Part shown: piece after piece, positions 6,486 to 7,856 of the stretch | How positions within the stretch are numbered: position 1 is the stretch's first letter | Layout of the letters: each line of letters opens with the position of its first letter | NCBI GenBank assembly: GCA_964464435.1 | Contig: CAYXGE010000084.1 | Location: forward strand, 1-7,856 | DNA length: 7,856 bases | Direction of reading: 5' to 3' | Source: CAYXGE01 sp964464435 | GTDB lineage: Bacteria; Pseudomonadota; Gammaproteobacteria; Burkholderiales; Methylophilaceae | The notes under the pieces: model-generated | The model's database searches: none | Told to the model about the DNA's origin: nothing | What the model saw: only the letters and a program-made list of their open reading frames with translations | Translations under genes and position numbers: made by a program

Positions 6486-6502
6486 AATATCTACATGATA
6501 TT
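6486..6502. repeat. Short perfect inverted repeat between enhancer and promoter
   Basis: AATATC and GATATT are separated by five bases, about 16 bases upstream of the -24 element. A 14-bp A/T palindrome (six T then six A, flanked by A and T) lies nearby at 6511-6524. The 17-base repeat could be an operator; the A/T palindrome could bend DNA. No regulator can be named from the sequence. Confidence 0.35.
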
Positions 6503-6527
6503 GTTTAATTATTTTTTAAAAAATGGG

Positions 6528-6540
6528 TAAAAAATCGATA
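6528..6540 (-). promoter_or_regulatory. Possible IHF-like bending site
   Basis: TATCGATTTTTTA on the minus strand matches the IHF consensus WATCAANNNNTTR except at one position, and A+T-rich DNA follows it. It lies between the NtrC dyad and the sigma-54 promoter, where a bend would help looping. Such matches are frequent in A+T-rich DNA. Confidence 0.3.
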
Positions 6541-6559
6541 TTTACTAGGCAATATGTTT

Positions 6560-6576
6560 TGCACCAAACATGTGCT
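6560..6576. promoter_or_regulatory. NtrC-type enhancer site
   Basis: The plus strand reads TGCACCAAACATGTGCT, close to the NtrC consensus TGCACY-N5-GGTGCA and holding a perfect GCAC-N7-GTGC dyad. Its centre is about 125 bases upstream of the predicted sigma-54 start, the usual range for an NtrC enhancer. A further half-site TGCACC at 6579-6584 lies 19 bases away, nearly two helical turns, so a second, weaker dimer could bind there. Confidence 0.75.
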
Positions 6577-6597
6577 AATGCACCAAAAAATTCAAAC

Positions 6598-7856
6598 TCA
6601 ATTAGCGTTTTTGGCCATGGCTAATAAATTTTCAGCCACCTCAATAATTTTTCTGTTTTGCTCCATTGCTGAATTGCGCAGCACCTTATAAGCCTCAACT
6701 TCTGTAATGCCCATTTTGCTCATAATAATGCCTTTCGCACGCTCAATTTGCTTTCTATCAGCGAGCGCTTTTTTAGTATCAGACAGCTCTGTTTCAATTT
6801 TCGCAATTTGTTGCGACTGCTCTTGCAAAAGATTAATTACAGAAGCAATTGGGTAAGACTGCAGGCTATCAACCGCCTGAAATGAGAGTGCATTTTCGAC
6901 AGGTATGGAAAGATTAAAAAAAGCACTATCCAAGGTATCTGTTAGTTGTGGTTTGTTCATTAATGCTTTTAGATATATACGCGTATTTTCTAGGTCAATT
7001 TTAGCGCCAGAAGTTAGATTTTCTAAAATTTTATGCATTTCATGTGTGAGTTCACATTGCAAATTCCATATATCGCTCAATCTTTGGCTACATAAATCAA
7101 ACCATTCGTCAGCCTCACAAACATTAAGTGTGTGCTGGTTTTTACTTTTTGTTAATTTAGCTCTAAATTTTTGGTGTTGTTTGGTGGTTTTCCCCATTTC
7201 AAGGCCAATCCAAGCATTTTTAAAATGATCTCTGGCAAATTGTGTAAATGCCTCAAAGTGTCTCTCTTGCATTTCAATTAAACCAATCAACTTTTGTTGA
7301 TGATCATGTTGCACATGCCCAGAACCAAACATGAATGAACCTACAGCCCGCTCCTGTCCTGCAAACTCCTTACCCTGTACTAAATTGTACAAAGCAACTA
7401 AATAAGTCGAAATTTTGCTATTGACTGTGCTGTCAGTGATTTCAAAAATGAGAGAGATTAAACTGCCGATTAACCGTGTGTAAGATTGAATACAATCTGG
7501 AAATGAAATTTTCATTAATGTTACTTGATGACGTAACGACTTCAATTGTGCTAACCCAAGTAATATCCATGAAATAAGCGTTAATTGTTTAGCATCTACA
7601 TTCGTTGATTCATCTAAATGCTGCTTTAATGCAATACTAAACTTTTCTTCTAGAGAAAGATTACTAAAAATCAACTCACTGCGCTCAATAGACAGTCTCT
7701 GCCCAGCAGACGCTATGTATAGGCAACTTACACCTCGTTCGGCTTGCAGATGGTGAATCATTGACCCAATAACTTCAATAAAACCAGTAGATATCGAAAG
7801 TCTTTCGAGCTCCTCGATATGACGTAGCTTAGCAAGTAAAATAGTTTCTTCTGGTG
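6598..7856 (-). CDS. nasR: NasR-like nitrate-responsive antiterminator, NIT + ANTAR domains (N-terminus beyond window end)
   Basis: 418 codons are open to the window edge. The ATG at 7761 is internal: 31 more in-frame codons upstream (including LAKLRHIEELERLSISTGF) carry the first helix of the NIT domain, and the true start lies outside. The N-terminal NIT domain (nitrate/nitrite sensing, all-helical) shows HHLQAERGVSCLYIAS just after that ATG and GKEFAGQERAVGSFMFGSG about 130 residues later. The ERG and QER arginines are likely nitrate ligands by analogy with Klebsiella NasR. A coiled linker (QEQSQQIAKIETELSDTKK) leads to a C-terminal ANTAR RNA-binding domain: RKQIERAKGIIMSKMGITEV, then EAYKVLRNSAMEQN and EVAENLL. 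Visible length already exceeds the roughly 400 residues typical of NasR, so few residues are missing. It lies directly upstream of the leader and in the same orientation, as in the Klebsiella nas cluster. No terminator with a T-run follows it, so readthrough into the leader is possible. Confidence 0.92.
   Translation of the reverse strand, partial: PEETILLAKLRHIEELERLSISTGFIEVIGSMIHHLQAERGVSCLYIASAGQRLSIERSELIFSNLSLEEKFSIALKQHLDESTNVDAKQLTLISWILLGLAQLKSLRHQVTLMKISFPDCIQSYTRLIGSLISLIFEITDSTVNSKISTYLVALYNLVQGKEFAGQERAVGSFMFGSGHVQHDHQQKLIGLIEMQERHFEAFTQFARDHFKNAWIGLEMGKTTKQHQKFRAKLTKSKNQHTLNVCEADEWFDLCSQRLSDIWNLQCELTHEMHKILENLTSGAKIDLENTRIYLKALMNKPQLTDTLDSAFFNLSIPVENALSFQAVDSLQSYPIASVINLLQEQSQQIAKIETELSDTKKALADRKQIERAKGIIMSKMGITEVEAYKVLRNSAMEQNRKIIEVAENLLAMAKNAN

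Noticed and set aside
6523..6529. A NarL-like heptamer TACCCAT (minus strand)
   Set aside because: A single heptamer occurs often by chance; no second heptamer in the 7-2-7 arrangement is present.
6541..6597. A terminator for nasR
   Set aside because: Only a 4-bp GTGC-ATTA-GCAC pairing is seen, with no U-run after it, and the same bases are better explained by the NtrC dyad.
6905..7228. Plus-strand frame of 107 codons opposite nasR
   Set aside because: It is antisense to conserved NIT-ANTAR coding sequence, with no ribosome site or recognisable domain.
1..7856. CRISPR arrays, insertion sequences, tRNA or rRNA genes
   Set aside because: I saw no regularly spaced repeats, transposase-like frames, terminal inverted repeats or tRNA/rRNA-like sequences on either strand.

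Overview
The window holds one nitrate/nitrite assimilation locus, and every gene lies on the minus strand. Base composition is moderately A+T-rich. The protein sequences, the nasR-transporter-nirB order and the porin of the alginate-export family suggest a Gram-negative proteobacterium. My best guess is a betaproteobacterial methylotroph of the Methylophilaceae type (Methylotenera-like), but that is inference from gene content, not from a marker gene.

In the direction of transcription (high to low coordinates) the layout is as follows. A nasR-like regulator with NIT and ANTAR domains (6598-7856) has its N-terminus cut off by the window end. A 379-base regulatory interval (6219-6597) follows. 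Then come nrtA (Tat-exported nitrate-binding protein, 5052-6218, interrupted by a 100-N assembly gap), nrtB (permease, 4112-5032), nrtD (ATPase, 3297-4103), an intercistronic stem-loop, an outer-membrane porin-like gene (1745-3205), cobA (SUMT for siroheme, 948-1730, GTG start) and nirB (926 down to 1, truncated by the window start). Gaps between successive genes are 8-21 bases, except for 91 bases before the porin, so the block looks like one operon.

The genes form a path for nitrate. A probable outer-membrane channel admits it, NrtA captures it in the periplasm, NrtBD imports it, and NirB reduces the nitrite formed from it to ammonium, using siroheme that depends on CobA. The nitrate reductase itself is not in the window and may lie beyond nirB.

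The richest part is the interval upstream of nrtA. It holds an exact match to the sigma-54 promoter consensus, an NtrC-type dyad about 125 bases upstream of the predicted start, and a roughly 225-base leader with a strong intrinsic terminator. Two small hairpins with nearly identical hexaloops (AACGGC and AAAGGC) carry the A1/G4 signature of ANTAR RNA targets. The second is built from the 5' arm of the terminator, so the two structures exclude each other. With nasR immediately upstream, this points to two-step control as described for Klebsiella nasF: NtrC/sigma-54 starts transcription under nitrogen limitation, and nitrate-bound NasR lets polymerase through the leader. The 82-base spacer between the two hexaloop hairpins, which has its own structure, is the most unusual element.
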